Source of the DNA: Lachnospiraceae bacterium
Lineage (GTDB): Bacteria; Bacillota; Clostridia; Lachnospirales; Lachnospiraceae
Direction: 5' to 3'
DNA length: 39,662 nt
NCBI GenBank assembly: GCA_016287675.1
Contig: JAEFAR010000023.1
Coordinates: 1 to 39,662 of the forward strand
Positions 8,291 through 17,523 of the stretch are shown piece after piece (the first letter of the stretch is position 1; each line of letters starts with the position of its first letter). Position numbers and translations under genes: made by a program. Under the pieces are notes generated by a model. The model made no database searches. It was not told where the DNA came from and was given only the letters and a program-made list of their open reading frames with translations.

Positions 8291-9538
8291 ATGAAAACCA
8301 CACCCGTTAAAGGAACAAACGACTATCTGCCTTCCCAGACCAAGCTGAGAGACTACGTTCAGAGAAAGATCCTTGAAGTCTACGAATCCTGTGGCTTTGA
8401 AAGGATCACCACACCGGTCATCGAAGACATGGAAAACCTGAACAAAAGTGACGGCGGCGACAATCTTAATCTCATGTTTAAGATCATGAAGCGTGGGGAA
8501 AAGCTTACAGAAGCCCTCGAAGAGTACAAGACCCGGGGTAAAGAAGATATTGCTGATCTGGGTCTTCGTTACGACCTGACTCTCCCCCTCACCCGTTTCT
8601 ATGCCAACAACAGAAACACTCTGGCCTCCCCTTTTAAGGTGATCCAGATCGACCGTTCCTTCAGAGCCGAGCGTCCTCAGAGAGGCCGACTTCGTGAATT
8701 CATCCAGTGTGACATCGACATTCTGGGAAGCACTTCCAAAAACTGCGAAGTAGAGCTCATCGACACCACGGCAAAGGCTCTTTTGAATGTAGGCATATCC
8801 AATTTCAAGATCCGTATCAACGACAGAAGGATCCTTAAGAATCTCATCCTGGCTGCAGGCTTTAAAGCAGAGGATTCCGATTCTGTCTGCATCTCCTTTG
8901 ATAAAGCCGATAAGATCGGAAATGAGGGAGTAAAGGCAGAGCTTCTCGAAAAGGGTTTTGCTCCCGAAGCTTGCGAGAAATTCATGGAAATGATGTCAAA
9001 GAAGCCCTTCACTCTTTCCGATGCCGCAGAGTATCTTGAAGACAAAGAGCCCATCGAATCCGTGGGTTCCATCATAGAGAAGATCAATGCATTAAATAAC
9101 GGTAAGTACGAGATCGAGTATGACTGCTCTCTCGTTCGCGGTCAGGGCTACTACACCGGTACCGTATTTGAAGTGGAGTCTCTTGATTTCGGCGGAACGG
9201 TTGCAGGTGGCGGACGCTACGACAATCTCATCGGTAAGTTCATCGGCGAGGAAGTTCCTGCCGTAGGTTTCTCCATAGGTTTCGAACGTATTGTCTGCAT
9301 ATTGAACGACAACAATTTCAAGATCCCTGATTCCAAAAAGAAACTGGCTGTGATCTATCCCGCAGATGATGTTGTAAACGCCATCAGGATCGCTGATGAG
9401 TATCGTAAGGAATACGATGTTACTCTTGTGGAAAAGATCAAAAAGATGGGAAAACTTTTCGGAAAACTTGAAGAATCAGGTTACTACGGATGCAGGATCA
9501 TTGATGAAAGTGAAGAGATAAAGATCCTGGAGAAATAA
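8291..9538 (+). CDS. hisS: Histidine--tRNA ligase, divergent short form
   Basis: A 415-residue class II aminoacyl-tRNA synthetase that charges tRNA-His. It starts MKTTPVKGTNDYLP. The ATG at 8291 has AAAGGA upstream; the frame stays open to 8123, but that part overlaps rpsT and is not coding. Motif 2 is RSFRAERPQRGRLREF. The His-specific segments are LVRGQGYYTGTVFE (most bacterial enzymes have LVRGLDYYxxTVFE) and GGGRYDNLIG. The ATP-binding Arg and the two Tyr are kept. The C-terminal anticodon-binding domain is short (about 66 residues from KKLAVIYPADD), ending where the usual last strands and helix would follow. HisZ, the HIS-biosynthesis paralogue, is less likely because the LVRG and GGGRYD motifs are intact and no his genes are nearby. 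Confidence 0.88.
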   Translation: MKTTPVKGTNDYLPSQTKLRDYVQRKILEVYESCGFERITTPVIEDMENLNKSDGGDNLNLMFKIMKRGEKLTEALEEYKTRGKEDIADLGLRYDLTLPLTRFYANNRNTLASPFKVIQIDRSFRAERPQRGRLREFIQCDIDILGSTSKNCEVELIDTTAKALLNVGISNFKIRINDRRILKNLILAAGFKAEDSDSVCISFDKADKIGNEGVKAELLEKGFAPEACEKFMEMMSKKPFTLSDAAEYLEDKEPIESVGSIIEKINALNNGKYEIEYDCSLVRGQGYYTGTVFEVESLDFGGTVAGGGRYDNLIGKFIGEEVPAVGFSIGFERIVCILNDNNFKIPDSKKKLAVIYPADDVVNAIRIADEYRKEYDVTLVEKIKKMGKLFGKLEESGYYGCRIIDESEEIKILEK

Positions 9539-9551
9539 CAGGTTGCTTTAA

Positions 9552-9588
9552 AAGAGCATTGCCCGATGGACAATGCTCTTGTTTTTTT
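9552..9588 (+). terminator. hisS terminator
   Basis: Perfect 10-bp stem AAGAGCATTG (9552-9561) / CAATGCTCTT (9571-9580) followed by GTTTTTTT. It sits between the convergent hisS and hybrid kinase genes. Confidence 0.9.
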
Positions 9589-11182
9589 ATAAGAATTTCG
9601 AAAGCGTAGCGCAAAGCCTTTCAAAATCTATGGGCTTTGCCAGATGTTCATTCATGCCGGCTTCTTTTGCTTCGTTAACGTCCGAAACAAAGGCATTGGC
9701 TGTCAATGCAATGATGGGGATGCTCTTTGCATCCTTACGTCTCATCTTCCTGATCTGCCTTGTTGCTTCATAACCGCCCATAATGGGCATTTCTATATCC
9801 ATGATGATGATATCGTAGTAGTTCTTTTCGGATGCACTGAACTTGTCCAGTGCGTTCTGTCCGTCACAGGCTCTCTCAACGTCTATGCCTGTCATTTTAA
9901 GGACTTCTTCCGCTATTTCCGCATTCAGGTCGTTGTCTTCAACCAGCAGGGCTCTCTTACCCGTAAAGTCCTCCCGGATGCTCTTGTCCGTGTCAGCATC
10001 TCCGTCAGCAACCTCTTCCACACCGTCGGATATCAGCAGATTCAAGCGGACAAAAACTTTTGTTCCTTTTCCTATCTCAGAATCCACCAGGATGTCTCCG
10101 CCCATCATGGTCACAAGGTTCTTGGTTATCACCATTCCAAGGCCCACTCCGTTGTCAGTAGCTTCTTTTACCTCTTTCTTGGAAGCAAAGGGTTCAAACA
10201 GATGCTTTTGCAGATCATCCGACATTCCGACGCCGGTATCGCTGAAGACGATCTCAAACCGTGCCACTCCGTTTCCGTCTTCTTTTTCTTCAACATAGAC
10301 AGAAACATTACCGCCCTGAGGTGTGAACTTGATGGCATTGGAAGCGAGATTTGTGAAGATCTGCTCAATTCTCGTGGGATCCCCGATCACGTGGATGTTT
10401 CTGAGTTTCTTCTTTTCAAGTCTGAAGTTTACTCCTTTGTTCTTTGCGGTATCGGCTGTCATGGCAGCAAAATTGTCAAGGAAATCATTGAAGTTGAAAT
10501 CACAGACATTGAGTTCCGATCTTCCTTCTTCGATCTTTTCTATATCAAGTACTTCATTTACAATTGAAAGAATGTATTTTCCGGCTTCTTTGATCTTATC
10601 AAGATCGTATCTGAGTTTTTCCTCATCGTTTAAATTTGCCAGGGCCAGGGATACAAAGCCCATAATGGAATTCATGGGAGTTCTGACATCGTGGCACATT
10701 CCGGAAATAAATGCGGATTTGGCAACATTGCTCTTGATGGCTGCCTCATAAGAATTTTTGTATTCATCCAGCATCTTTTTTGATTTTCTTTCGGAAGTAA
10801 CATCTCTTGCAATCCCGAGAATGCCGATGACATTTCTGTTCTTATCGAAAATGGGATACTTTGATGTGGATAAGGTGCACATCATGCTTCTTCCGGTGAT
10901 CTTACCCTCTTCAAGAGAATTCAGAATGGGTTCTCCGGTGGTCATTATCCTGTAATCTCCCTCTCTAAGAGTGTTCCCGATGTTTTCATTTCCGTTAAGT
11001 TCAACTGCATCCATTCCAACGATCTCATCGCCGGAACTGTAACCAAAAAGCTTCGCAAAACTGTCGGAAGCCGCAACATAAACCGAGTTTTCATCTTTAA
11101 CAAAAACATAGTCCTGAGTGTACCCCAGAAGAGAATCGATCATAGCATTCAATTCTTCATTGTTTTTCCTGAGATTGTCCAT
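9587..11182 (-). CDS. Soluble PAS hybrid histidine kinase with C-terminal receiver
   Basis: A 531-residue protein without membrane segments. A PAS domain (about residues 10-135) contains DYVFVKDENSVYVAAS and GILGIARDVTSERK. HisKA follows (about 150-225), with CHDVRTPMNSIMGF carrying the phospho-acceptor His. The HATPase (about 265-385) has NLASNAIKFT, DTGVGM and GVGLGM. The receiver (about 410-531) has ALLVEDNDLN, phospho-acceptor Asp in IIIMDIEMP, LTANAF and AKPID. No phosphotransfer or DNA-binding domain is present, and no response regulator gene is adjacent, so its target is unknown. The receiver and kinase core are close paralogues of those in the hybrid kinase at 21908-24187. The start has GGAGGAG upstream. 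Confidence 0.93.
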   Translation of the reverse strand: MDNLRKNNEELNAMIDSLLGYTQDYVFVKDENSVYVAASDSFAKLFGYSSGDEIVGMDAVELNGNENIGNTLREGDYRIMTTGEPILNSLEEGKITGRSMMCTLSTSKYPIFDKNRNVIGILGIARDVTSERKSKKMLDEYKNSYEAAIKSNVAKSAFISGMCHDVRTPMNSIMGFVSLALANLNDEEKLRYDLDKIKEAGKYILSIVNEVLDIEKIEEGRSELNVCDFNFNDFLDNFAAMTADTAKNKGVNFRLEKKKLRNIHVIGDPTRIEQIFTNLASNAIKFTPQGGNVSVYVEEKEDGNGVARFEIVFSDTGVGMSDDLQKHLFEPFASKKEVKEATDNGVGLGMVITKNLVTMMGGDILVDSEIGKGTKVFVRLNLLISDGVEEVADGDADTDKSIREDFTGKRALLVEDNDLNAEIAEEVLKMTGIDVERACDGQNALDKFSASEKNYYDIIIMDIEMPIMGGYEATRQIRKMRRKDAKSIPIIALTANAFVSDVNEAKEAGMNEHLAKPIDFERLCATLSKFL

Positions 11183-11363
11183 TTGGCTCCTCCAAATACT
11201 TATGAAGATTTTAACCTAAAAATAGGTCAAATACAACACTTTTTTTGTGCATATTGCAAAAGTACAGCCATTTTTCCAAAACTTTACGAAAAGTTTATAT
11301 CATAATCTGCCATTTGTTACTCATCCGGGAACAATAGTTTATGAGTTCCGGATTTCCATAACG

Positions 11364-11395
11364 AAAAAAGCCTGTGATCTCACACAGGCTTTTTT
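11364..11395 (-). terminator. asd terminator
   Basis: Thirteen-bp inverted repeat AAAAAAGCCTGTG (11364-11376) / CACAGGCTTTTTT (11383-11395), with the T-run as part of the stem. On the minus strand it follows the asd stop at 11408. The remaining 180 bp up to the kinase start hold no further gene. They are AT-rich, and I see only weak promoter candidates there. Confidence 0.85.
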
Positions 11396-11407
11396 CTCAT
11401 ATGTTCT

Positions 11408-12493
11408 TTAGTTCTTTTTTTCGATGTACTTCTGTGCAACAAGAAGCTCTGCGGAAAGGATCGCACCACCTGCGGCACCGCGCTTGGTGTTGTGTGAAAG
11501 TCCTACGAACTTCCAGTCATAGACCTTGTCTTCACGAAGACGGCCTGCGAAAACTCCCATTCCCTTTTCGGAATCGCGGTCAAGCTTCGCCTGAGGACGG
11601 TTGTCTTCTTCAAAGTAGGTGATGAACTGCTTGGGAGCGGAAGGAAGATCCATCTCCTGAGGAAGTCCCTTGAAGTTCTTCCATCTTTCAAGGATCTGCT
11701 CCTTGGTGGGCTTCTTCTTGAAGCTTACAAAAACAGCTGCTGTGTGTCCGTCGGAAACGGGAACACGGATGCACTGGGTAGTGATGACAGGTGTCTCTGC
11801 CTTAACGATCTGACCGTTTTCAACCTTACCCCAGATCCTTAAAGGCTCCTGTTCGCTCTTCTCTTCCTCACCGCCGATGTAAGGGATAACATTGTCCACC
11901 ATCTCGGGCCAGTCCTTAAATGTCTTTCCTGCGCCGGAAATAGCCTGATAAGTCGTAGCAACCACAACTGTGGGCTCGAATTCCTTAAGAGCGTGAAGCA
12001 TGGGTGTGTAGCTCTGAATGGAGCAATTGGGCTTTACAACGATGAAGCCCTTCTTTGTTCCGAGTCTCTTCTTCTGGCTTTCAATCACAGCGAAATGCTC
12101 GGGGTTGAGTTCCGGAACCACCATGGGAACGTCAGGGGTCCAACGATGAGCAGAGTTGTTGGAAACAACCGGTGTTTCCGTCTTTGCATATGCTTCCTCG
12201 ATCGCCTTTATCTCGTCCTTTGTCATGTCAACGGCACTGAAAACGAAATCAACGAGGGAAGCAACCTTCTCAACTTCATTAACATTGAGTACGGTTAATT
12301 TCCTGACTCCTTCAGGCATGGGAGTTGTCATCTTCCAACGATCTCCGACAGCCTCTTCATAGCTCTTTCCTGCACTTCTGGGGCTTGCGGCTACGGCAAC
12401 GACTTCGAACCAGGGATGATTCTCAAGCAAGGAAATGAATCTCTGTCCAACCATTCCCGTTGCACCGAGAATACCGACCTTAAACTTTTCCAT
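11408..12493 (-). CDS. asd: Aspartate-semialdehyde dehydrogenase
   Basis: A 361-residue NADPH-dependent enzyme making aspartate 4-semialdehyde from aspartyl phosphate, the branch point to Lys/diaminopimelate, Met and Thr. The N-terminal Rossmann motif is GILGATGMVGQ. The catalytic Cys is C157 in VVKPNCSIQSY. Substrate-binding and dimer residues follow in AISGAGKTF and CIRVPVSDGHTA. The PNCS context and the length are those of the archaeal/fungal-type branch more than the enterobacterial one. The start has AAGGAGA upstream. Transcription probably begins inside the end of dusB (see promoter). Confidence 0.95.
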   Translation of the reverse strand: MEKFKVGILGATGMVGQRFISLLENHPWFEVVAVAASPRSAGKSYEEAVGDRWKMTTPMPEGVRKLTVLNVNEVEKVASLVDFVFSAVDMTKDEIKAIEEAYAKTETPVVSNNSAHRWTPDVPMVVPELNPEHFAVIESQKKRLGTKKGFIVVKPNCSIQSYTPMLHALKEFEPTVVVATTYQAISGAGKTFKDWPEMVDNVIPYIGGEEEKSEQEPLRIWGKVENGQIVKAETPVITTQCIRVPVSDGHTAAVFVSFKKKPTKEQILERWKNFKGLPQEMDLPSAPKQFITYFEEDNRPQAKLDRDSEKGMGVFAGRLREDKVYDWKFVGLSHNTKRGAAGGAILSAELLVAQKYIEKKN

Positions 12494-12581
12494 AATGATC
12501 TCCTTTTGCTGTTCTTTTTTTGATCCTGTTTTCGGATCCGTTTACAGCTTCATTTTACACTTTATCGTGTTAATGCGTGAC

Positions 12582-12610
12582 ATTGTAGCACAACATATAG
12601 ATCAATGCAA
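12582..12610 (-). promoter_or_regulatory. asd promoter inside the end of dusB
   Basis: Minus strand: -35 TTGCAT (12605-12610, within the last codons of dusB), 17-nt spacer, -10 TACAAT (12582-12587) with extended TGC. The leader is about 80 nt. It is too short for a lysine riboswitch, and none is recognisable. Confidence 0.6.
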
Positions 12611-13564
12611 GTATAAATTCAATATTTTTTCCAGTTCCTCGTAACTTTCTATGTAATTGACCTTATCTCTGAGCTTGGAAGCTCCCGGGAAACCTGCCAT
12701 GTACCAGGCCACGTGCTTTCTCATTTCTCTGATGCCCGTGTACTCGCCCTTATAGTCGATCTCCATTCTTGCATGGCGTAAAGCCATTTCTATCCTCTCG
12801 TTTAATGTGGGTTCGGGTAAAAGTTTTCCTGTTTCAAGATAGGTCCTGATCCTGTTAAAGATCCACGGATTTCCCTGAGCACCTCTTGCAACCATTATCC
12901 CGTCCACGCCTGTTTCCTCAAGCATACGCTTTGCGTCCTCGGGTTTGTAGATGTCTCCGTTTCCGATCACCGGGATCTTCACGGCTTCTTTGACTCTCCT
13001 TATACATTCCCAGTCCGCTTTTCCGAAGTAATAGTCTTCTCTTGTGCGCCCATGAACCGCAACCAGCTTTGCGCCTCCGGCTTCGGCAGCCAAAGCGCAT
13101 TCCGTTGCATTTTCCTCGTTTTCTTCAAACCCTTTGCGGATCTTCACACTTACAGGCTTTTGTGTCCCGTCTGCAGCAGCTTTGACCAGTTTTTCGATCA
13201 GGGCGGGGTTCTTCATCAGAGCAGCCCCTTCTCCGTTATTTACCACCTTGGGAACCGGGCAGCCCATGTTGATGTCGATTATGTCCGCATTGACCTTCAT
13301 TTCCTCAAGCATACCCACCGCCTCGGTCATTACCAGAGGTTCAGAACCGAAAAGCTGCAAAGCAACGGGTCGCTCTTCATCAGCCACCCGCAAAAGATCT
13401 TCCGTATTCTTGTTGTGAAAGGTTATCGCCTTGGCACTGACCATTTCGGTGTAGATGAGACCTGCCCCGCATTCTTTGCACAAAAGGCGAAATGGCATGT
13501 CAGTAACACCTGCCATAGGTCCCAAAGCGATACCGTCAATTTGTAGATCTCCGATCCGAATCAT
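12602..13564 (-). CDS. dusB: tRNA-dihydrouridine synthase
   Basis: A 320-residue FMN enzyme reducing uridines in the tRNA D-loop. It begins [10 protein letters not shown] then [12 protein letters not shown], the FMN-binding start of Dus proteins. It has [19 protein letters not shown] with the catalytic Cys, the phosphate-binding VHGRTRED and [10 protein letters not shown], and [16 protein letters not shown]. Length and order fit DusB. An upstream in-frame TTG at 13591 would add nine residues, but the ATG at 13564 overlaps the coaX stop as ATGA and matches the usual family start. Co-translation with coaX is likely. Confidence 0.93.
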   Translation of the reverse strand: MIRIGDLQIDGIALGPMAGVTDMPFRLLCKECGAGLIYTEMVSAKAITFHNKNTEDLLRVADEERPVALQLFGSEPLVMTEAVGMLEEMKVNADIIDINMGCPVPKVVNNGEGAALMKNPALIEKLVKAAADGTQKPVSVKIRKGFEENEENATECALAAEAGGAKLVAVHGRTREDYYFGKADWECIRRVKEAVKIPVIGNGDIYKPEDAKRMLEETGVDGIMVARGAQGNPWIFNRIRTYLETGKLLPEPTLNERIEMALRHARMEIDYKGEYTGIREMRKHVAWYMAGFPGASKLRDKVNYIESYEELEKILNLYLH

Positions 13565-14331
13565 TTCTTCGTCTTTTGATAAATCAGCCAAAGTCCCTTC
13601 ATCGTAAGGTCTCTGTCATAGGTTTTGATCGCGTCGCAATTTTCGGAGATCAATCTTCCGAGTCCGCCGGTAGCGACCACCTTGACATTCTTAAAGCCTG
13701 ATTCCTCAATCACCTTTCTTATAATATAATCGGTCTGACCGATACAGCCGTAAACAAGTCCTGCCTGCATACTGGTGACAGTATCCTTGGCAAGGATGGA
13801 GGGCGGCAGCTCTATCTCGATCTCCGGGAGCTTTGCCGTGTCGTTCCATAACGCATTTGCGGAGATCCTGATGCCGGGACTTGTTATGCCGGCTATGAAT
13901 GTTCCGTCCTCAGTGAGAAGGTCGTAGGTTGTCGCCGTTCCGAAATCACAGACGATCACGGGACCGCCGTAGAGTTCAAAAGCCGCAACCGCATCTACGA
14001 TCCTGTCTCCGCCGATCTCCTTGGGATTTGCGGTCTTTATCATCAGTCCGGTCTTGGTTCCTTCTCCCACTATCATGGGTTTCTTTCCCAGGTACTTTAC
14101 AATACCGTTCACCAGAGAATGCATTACCGCGGGAACAACAGAAACTATGATGACATCCTCGATTTCCCTGATATCAATGCCTCCGTTTCTGAGAAATTCG
14201 GTAAATGTGATACCGAATTCATCGGATGTTCTCTGCAGCTTCGTAGTGATCCTGAAGGAAGTCTTGACCTCCATCTTTTCCATTATCGCGCATGTTATGT
14301 TTGTGTTACCCACATCAACGGCAAATATCAT
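13561..14331 (-). CDS. coaX: Type III pantothenate kinase
   Basis: A 256-residue acetate/sugar-kinase-fold enzyme that phosphorylates pantothenate in the first step of CoA synthesis. Phosphate 1 motif: AVDVGNTNI at the N-terminus. Substrate and dimer motifs: [31 protein letters not shown] split across residues about 105-135 (catalytic Asp in GDRIVD). It also has ITSPGIRIS and ATGGLGRLI. Full length for CoaX. The start has GGGAGGC upstream, and the stop overlaps the dusB start by 4 nt. Confidence 0.95.
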   Translation of the reverse strand: MIFAVDVGNTNITCAIMEKMEVKTSFRITTKLQRTSDEFGITFTEFLRNGGIDIREIEDVIIVSVVPAVMHSLVNGIVKYLGKKPMIVGEGTKTGLMIKTANPKEIGGDRIVDAVAAFELYGGPVIVCDFGTATTYDLLTEDGTFIAGITSPGIRISANALWNDTAKLPEIEIELPPSILAKDTVTSMQAGLVYGCIGQTDYIIRKVIEESGFKNVKVVATGGLGRLISENCDAIKTYDRDLTMKGLWLIYQKTKK

Positions 14332-14376
14332 ATATGCCTCCCAAATAAAAGTATCTTATACAACGATTAAAAAGGA

Positions 14377-14664
14377 TCAGAAAATGTAGCCCCGTGAGGC
14401 ATAGATCAAAAAGATCATTAAGATGGCGATCCCAAGCATTATCATGGACATGCCCATGGTCTTCTTTTCCTTGGACCTGATCATAAACAGTCCGTTAAAA
14501 ACATTGATAAAGGCCCCAAGAATAATGACAGCGCAGATGCTGATAATGTTTCCCGTAAGCGAAAAAACCAAAAGGGCAACCACAATAAGGATGCCCATGA
14601 TCAGGTTTAAAACCTCTTTAACAAGACCTTTGTCAGAAAAAAACTTTCTTAATCTTTCCAGCAT
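14377..14664 (-). CDS. Small three-helix membrane protein, unknown function
   Basis: A 95-residue protein that I do not recognise. It has a short charged N-terminus (MLERLRKFFSDKG) and three hydrophobic segments at about 17-35, 39-60 and 69-88. A basic loop with KEKK lies between the second and third. It starts 1 nt after the argF stop and ends 45 nt before coaX, so it is a member of the same operon and its translation is probably coupled to argF. Confidence 0.7.
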   Translation of the reverse strand: MLERLRKFFSDKGLVKEVLNLIMGILIVVALLVFSLTGNIISICAVIILGAFINVFNGLFMIRSKEKKTMGMSMIMLGIAILMIFLIYASRGYIF

Positions 14665-14665
14665 T

Positions 14666-15667
14666 TTATGCTCCGAGAGTAGCTGCCATTACAGCTTTGA
14701 TGGTGTGCATCCTGTTTTCCGCTTCGTCAAAAACAACGGACTGTGAAGACTCGAAAACTTCGTCCTCAACTTCCAGTTCACTGAAGTTGAATCTCTCTCC
14801 CATTTCGCGGCCGATCTCAGTCTTGAGGTCGTGGAATGCAGGCAGGCAATGCATAAAGATGGCATCTTTGTTTGCATTTGCCATGATCTTTTTGGTCACT
14901 TTATAAGGAGTGAGCTCTTTGATCCTCTCTTCCCAGATCTCGTCAGGTTCTCCCATGGAAACCCATACATCCGTATAGATGATGTCTGCACCCTTTGTGC
15001 CTTCCATTGCGTCTTCCGTAAGTGTTACAGTGCTTCCCGAAGCTTTTGCAAATTCCCTGCACTTCTCCACAAGAGCTGCCTCAGGGAAGTACTTTTTGGG
15101 CGCACAGGCAACAAAGTCAAGTCCAAGCTTTGCGCAGACCACCATGAGCGAATTACCGGTATTATAGCGTGCATCACCGAGGTACACAAGTTTCCTGCCC
15201 TTAAGAGAACCGAAGTGCTCTCTGACAGTCAGCATGTCAGCCAGCATCTGAGTGGGGTGAAATTCATTGGTGAGACCGTTCCAGACCGGAACACCTGCGT
15301 ATCTTGCCAGTTCTTCCACAATATCCTGTCCGAAACCACGATACTCGATACCGTCAAACATTCTTCCAAGAACCCTTGCGGTGTCAGCGATGCTCTCTTT
15401 CTTTCCGATCTGTGAGCTCTTGGGATCCAGATAGGTGGCGTTCATTCCCAGATCATGTGCCGCAACTTCAAATGCACAGCGTGTTCTCGTGGATGTCTTT
15501 TCAAAGATCAGAGCTACGTTCTTGCCCTTAAGAGTGTCATGAAAGATCCCTTTTTTCTTCTTTTCCTTGTAATCAGCAGCCAGATCTACAAGCGCCAGGA
15601 TCTCCTCTGCCGAAAAATCCATTAATTTGAGAAATGATCTCCCCTTAAAATTTTCAATAACCGACAT
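14666..15667 (-). CDS. argF: Ornithine carbamoyltransferase
   Basis: A 333-residue enzyme converting ornithine and carbamoyl phosphate to citrulline. The carbamoyl-phosphate loop is in [13 protein letters not shown] (STRTR), followed by HPTQMLADM (about residues 135-143). The ornithine loop is near VSMGEP, and the catalytic Cys is in [10 protein letters not shown]. Full length. No other arginine genes are next to it, so anabolic ArgF and catabolic ArcB cannot be told apart from context. It lies 12 nt after the alpha/alpha-toroid gene and 1 nt before the small membrane protein. Confidence 0.93.
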   Translation of the reverse strand: MSVIENFKGRSFLKLMDFSAEEILALVDLAADYKEKKKKGIFHDTLKGKNVALIFEKTSTRTRCAFEVAAHDLGMNATYLDPKSSQIGKKESIADTARVLGRMFDGIEYRGFGQDIVEELARYAGVPVWNGLTNEFHPTQMLADMLTVREHFGSLKGRKLVYLGDARYNTGNSLMVVCAKLGLDFVACAPKKYFPEAALVEKCREFAKASGSTVTLTEDAMEGTKGADIIYTDVWVSMGEPDEIWEERIKELTPYKVTKKIMANANKDAIFMHCLPAFHDLKTEIGREMGERFNFSELEVEDEVFESSQSVVFDEAENRMHTIKAVMAATLGA

Positions 15668-15679
15668 GTTTCCCTCCTT

Positions 15680-17326
15680 TTAATAAATAACTCCTTCTTT
15701 TGCCTTGATCGTGATAGTTCTTTCAAATTCGGTCGTATCCGTAAAGTAAACCGTGAAGCACTGAGGACTTCTTCCTTCGCTTCCGAACTTACCCGCCACA
15801 AAATCGTGATCGTAGAATGCGGGTCCGACTTCAATTGCATATTCTCCTCTGGTTGCGGTCACCATGCCGTCTTTTGCGATCATGCATTCTCCCGCAAGCC
15901 CCTCGATGTCAAAATGGTCGCTTACAATGGTTGCTCCTGCATCAAATGCAAGTTCCAGACGCAAAGGCGCTCTGTCCACTCCCGACACCTTGATCTTCAC
16001 TTCCAGTCCGTCTTCGATCTCCTTCACCTTAACGTCAAAATCCATGTTCGGTCCCGAAAGCTTGTTCCTTGTATTCTGATTGTCCATATTCCACCAGTCG
16101 GTGGTGCCTCTGTATTCTCCGAAGGGCAGGTAGTACCAGCCTTTCATTGTTTCCTTTAAGACATATGCACCGTCGACCTTTTCAAGGCTCTCACTCTTAA
16201 ATGCTCTGTGTTCGCAGAAGCTTGCGCCGATCTTAAGGCTCAGGCAAAGGTCACCGTTCTGGAACCATACAAAGTTCGTAGCGTTGTTGATGATGGTGTA
16301 AGACCAGTTGTTCTTTCTTCTTCTTACTATTCCGGATTCTTTGTAAAAAGCATCATATTCCGTTTCGTAACCGCATCCGTCGAACTCAAGATCTATGAGT
16401 TCGGGATAAAGCATGAAATTGATGAGGAATTCGGGATAGTGATCCTTTCTTTGGTTAAGGGCCATAATGTAGTTGGCTGCCTTAAGGAACTTTTCGTTTT
16501 TCCTCTTCATTCCCATGTAGAGGTACTCAAAATAGTAATCTCTGGGATAGATCTTAACACCTCTGTCCTGGCGGGTGGAATTGTTGGTAAAGATTGAATC
16601 GTCAGGTTCGAGGTAGGTCAGCATCATGTTAAGGTTTCTTTCGGCACAGGAAATGTACTTTTCTTCTCCCAGTATCTCTCCCACAGTTATCATGGCATCG
16701 TTGTTGATCCTGTTGTAATTACCCGCGGAGCGCTCTGCGTACTCGCCGTCCTCCGTGCAGTCTATGCCTTCTGCCAGATATTTTTCCGCCTGTGTCTTAA
16801 ATCTCTCATCTCCGAAAAGTTTCCAGCACTCCAACAGGTTTGAAGCAATGGCCCATCTGTGATTCGGAGTGTGGAAGCCGCTTTCCGTCATTCCGTTGGC
16901 GCCTGCCAAAAGAATCTCCTTTAGTTTTGCGGCAAACTCACCTGCGGAAGGCGCATCGGGATTCTTTAAAACGTATTTGTAAAAAGGCAATAACCTCTTA
17001 ACGCAAAAAGCTGTGTCCGGTCCCGAGAAGAAATTACAGTCCACCAGATCGAAGGTTCCGTTGGGTCTCTGCTCTCTTTTGATGTAATCCAGTCCCAGAA
17101 GGATAGCTTCCCTGAGTTCCGGGCTGTTGTACATGCAGGTTTCCCTGTTCATGTAGACTGCAGCCATGTTTACAACCCTGTAAATGGAAAACTTGGGCTG
17201 GATAACATTCTTTCCGTCCTTAAAACCGCCGTATTTAACCGATGATCTGTCTTTGATCTGGAAGCGTAAGGATTTCAGTGCCCTCTTTTCCGCATCTCTT
17301 AAAAGCATTTCATAATGTGCGCGCAT
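15680..17326 (-). CDS. Heparinase II/III-like alpha/alpha-toroid protein, possible intracellular lyase
   Basis: A 548-residue protein without signal peptide or membrane segment. Residues about 1-320 are helical with repeat-like hairpins (REAILLGLDYIKREQRPNG, NLLECWKLFGDERF, AERNLNMMLTYLE), as in an alpha/alpha toroid. The rest is strand-rich, as in the beta-sandwich of heparinase II/III-like polysaccharide lyases. Candidate active-site segments are FHTPNHRWAIASN (Asn-His) and AERSAGNYNRINNDAM (Tyr, Asn), by analogy only. A role on imported uronic-acid oligosaccharides is possible, but no sugar genes are near. ATGs at 17332 and 17326 compete; AAAGG lies 8 nt before the second, so I prefer 17326. 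The gene lies 12 nt upstream of argF. Confidence 0.55.
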   Translation of the reverse strand: MRAHYEMLLRDAEKRALKSLRFQIKDRSSVKYGGFKDGKNVIQPKFSIYRVVNMAAVYMNRETCMYNSPELREAILLGLDYIKREQRPNGTFDLVDCNFFSGPDTAFCVKRLLPFYKYVLKNPDAPSAGEFAAKLKEILLAGANGMTESGFHTPNHRWAIASNLLECWKLFGDERFKTQAEKYLAEGIDCTEDGEYAERSAGNYNRINNDAMITVGEILGEEKYISCAERNLNMMLTYLEPDDSIFTNNSTRQDRGVKIYPRDYYFEYLYMGMKRKNEKFLKAANYIMALNQRKDHYPEFLINFMLYPELIDLEFDGCGYETEYDAFYKESGIVRRRKNNWSYTIINNATNFVWFQNGDLCLSLKIGASFCEHRAFKSESLEKVDGAYVLKETMKGWYYLPFGEYRGTTDWWNMDNQNTRNKLSGPNMDFDVKVKEIEDGLEVKIKVSGVDRAPLRLELAFDAGATIVSDHFDIEGLAGECMIAKDGMVTATRGEYAIEVGPAFYDHDFVAGKFGSEGRSPQCFTVYFTDTTEFERTITIKAKEGVIY

Positions 17327-17344
17327 AAACATTGCCTTTCTGTT

Positions 17345-17373
17345 TTTATATTATGATTTAGACTTAACAATAA
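17345..17373 (-). promoter_or_regulatory. Candidate promoter of the alpha/alpha-toroid gene
   Basis: Minus strand: -35 TTATTG (17368-17373), 17-nt spacer, -10 TATAAA (17345-17350). The leader would be about 10 nt. It would drive the run toroid gene - argF - membrane protein - coaX - dusB. Confidence 0.4.
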
Positions 17374-17462
17374 CAGCCCAATAACTTATTATTAATTTAC
17401 CAAATCCATGGAGGCATTTTAGCATAATAAAGTCTCCATCTCAATATCGAATTATAAAAAAG

Positions 17463-17496
17463 TTGTATTATTCAAAGAATTATTGTAAAATATAAT
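17463..17496 (+). promoter_or_regulatory. Promoter of the PilZ gene
   Basis: -35 TTGTAT (17463-17468), 17-nt spacer, -10 TAAAAT (17486-17491). A TATAAT follows at 17491-17496, but with poor -35 spacing. AGGTAGGA precedes the ATG at 17524. Confidence 0.5.
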
Positions 17497-17523
17497 GTAC
17501 CACAAAAGTGAAAGGTAGGAACA

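Noticed and set aside
9644-10567. A 307-codon plus-strand frame inside the hybrid kinase gene
   Set aside because: It is antisense to a gene with clear kinase and receiver motifs, and its translation is Cys/His/Phe-rich without any recognisable domain.
12494-12581. Lysine riboswitch or T-box upstream of asd
   Set aside because: The leader is only about 80 nt, with one short GATCC/GGATC stem that is followed by A and not T on the transcribed strand. No riboswitch core is seen.
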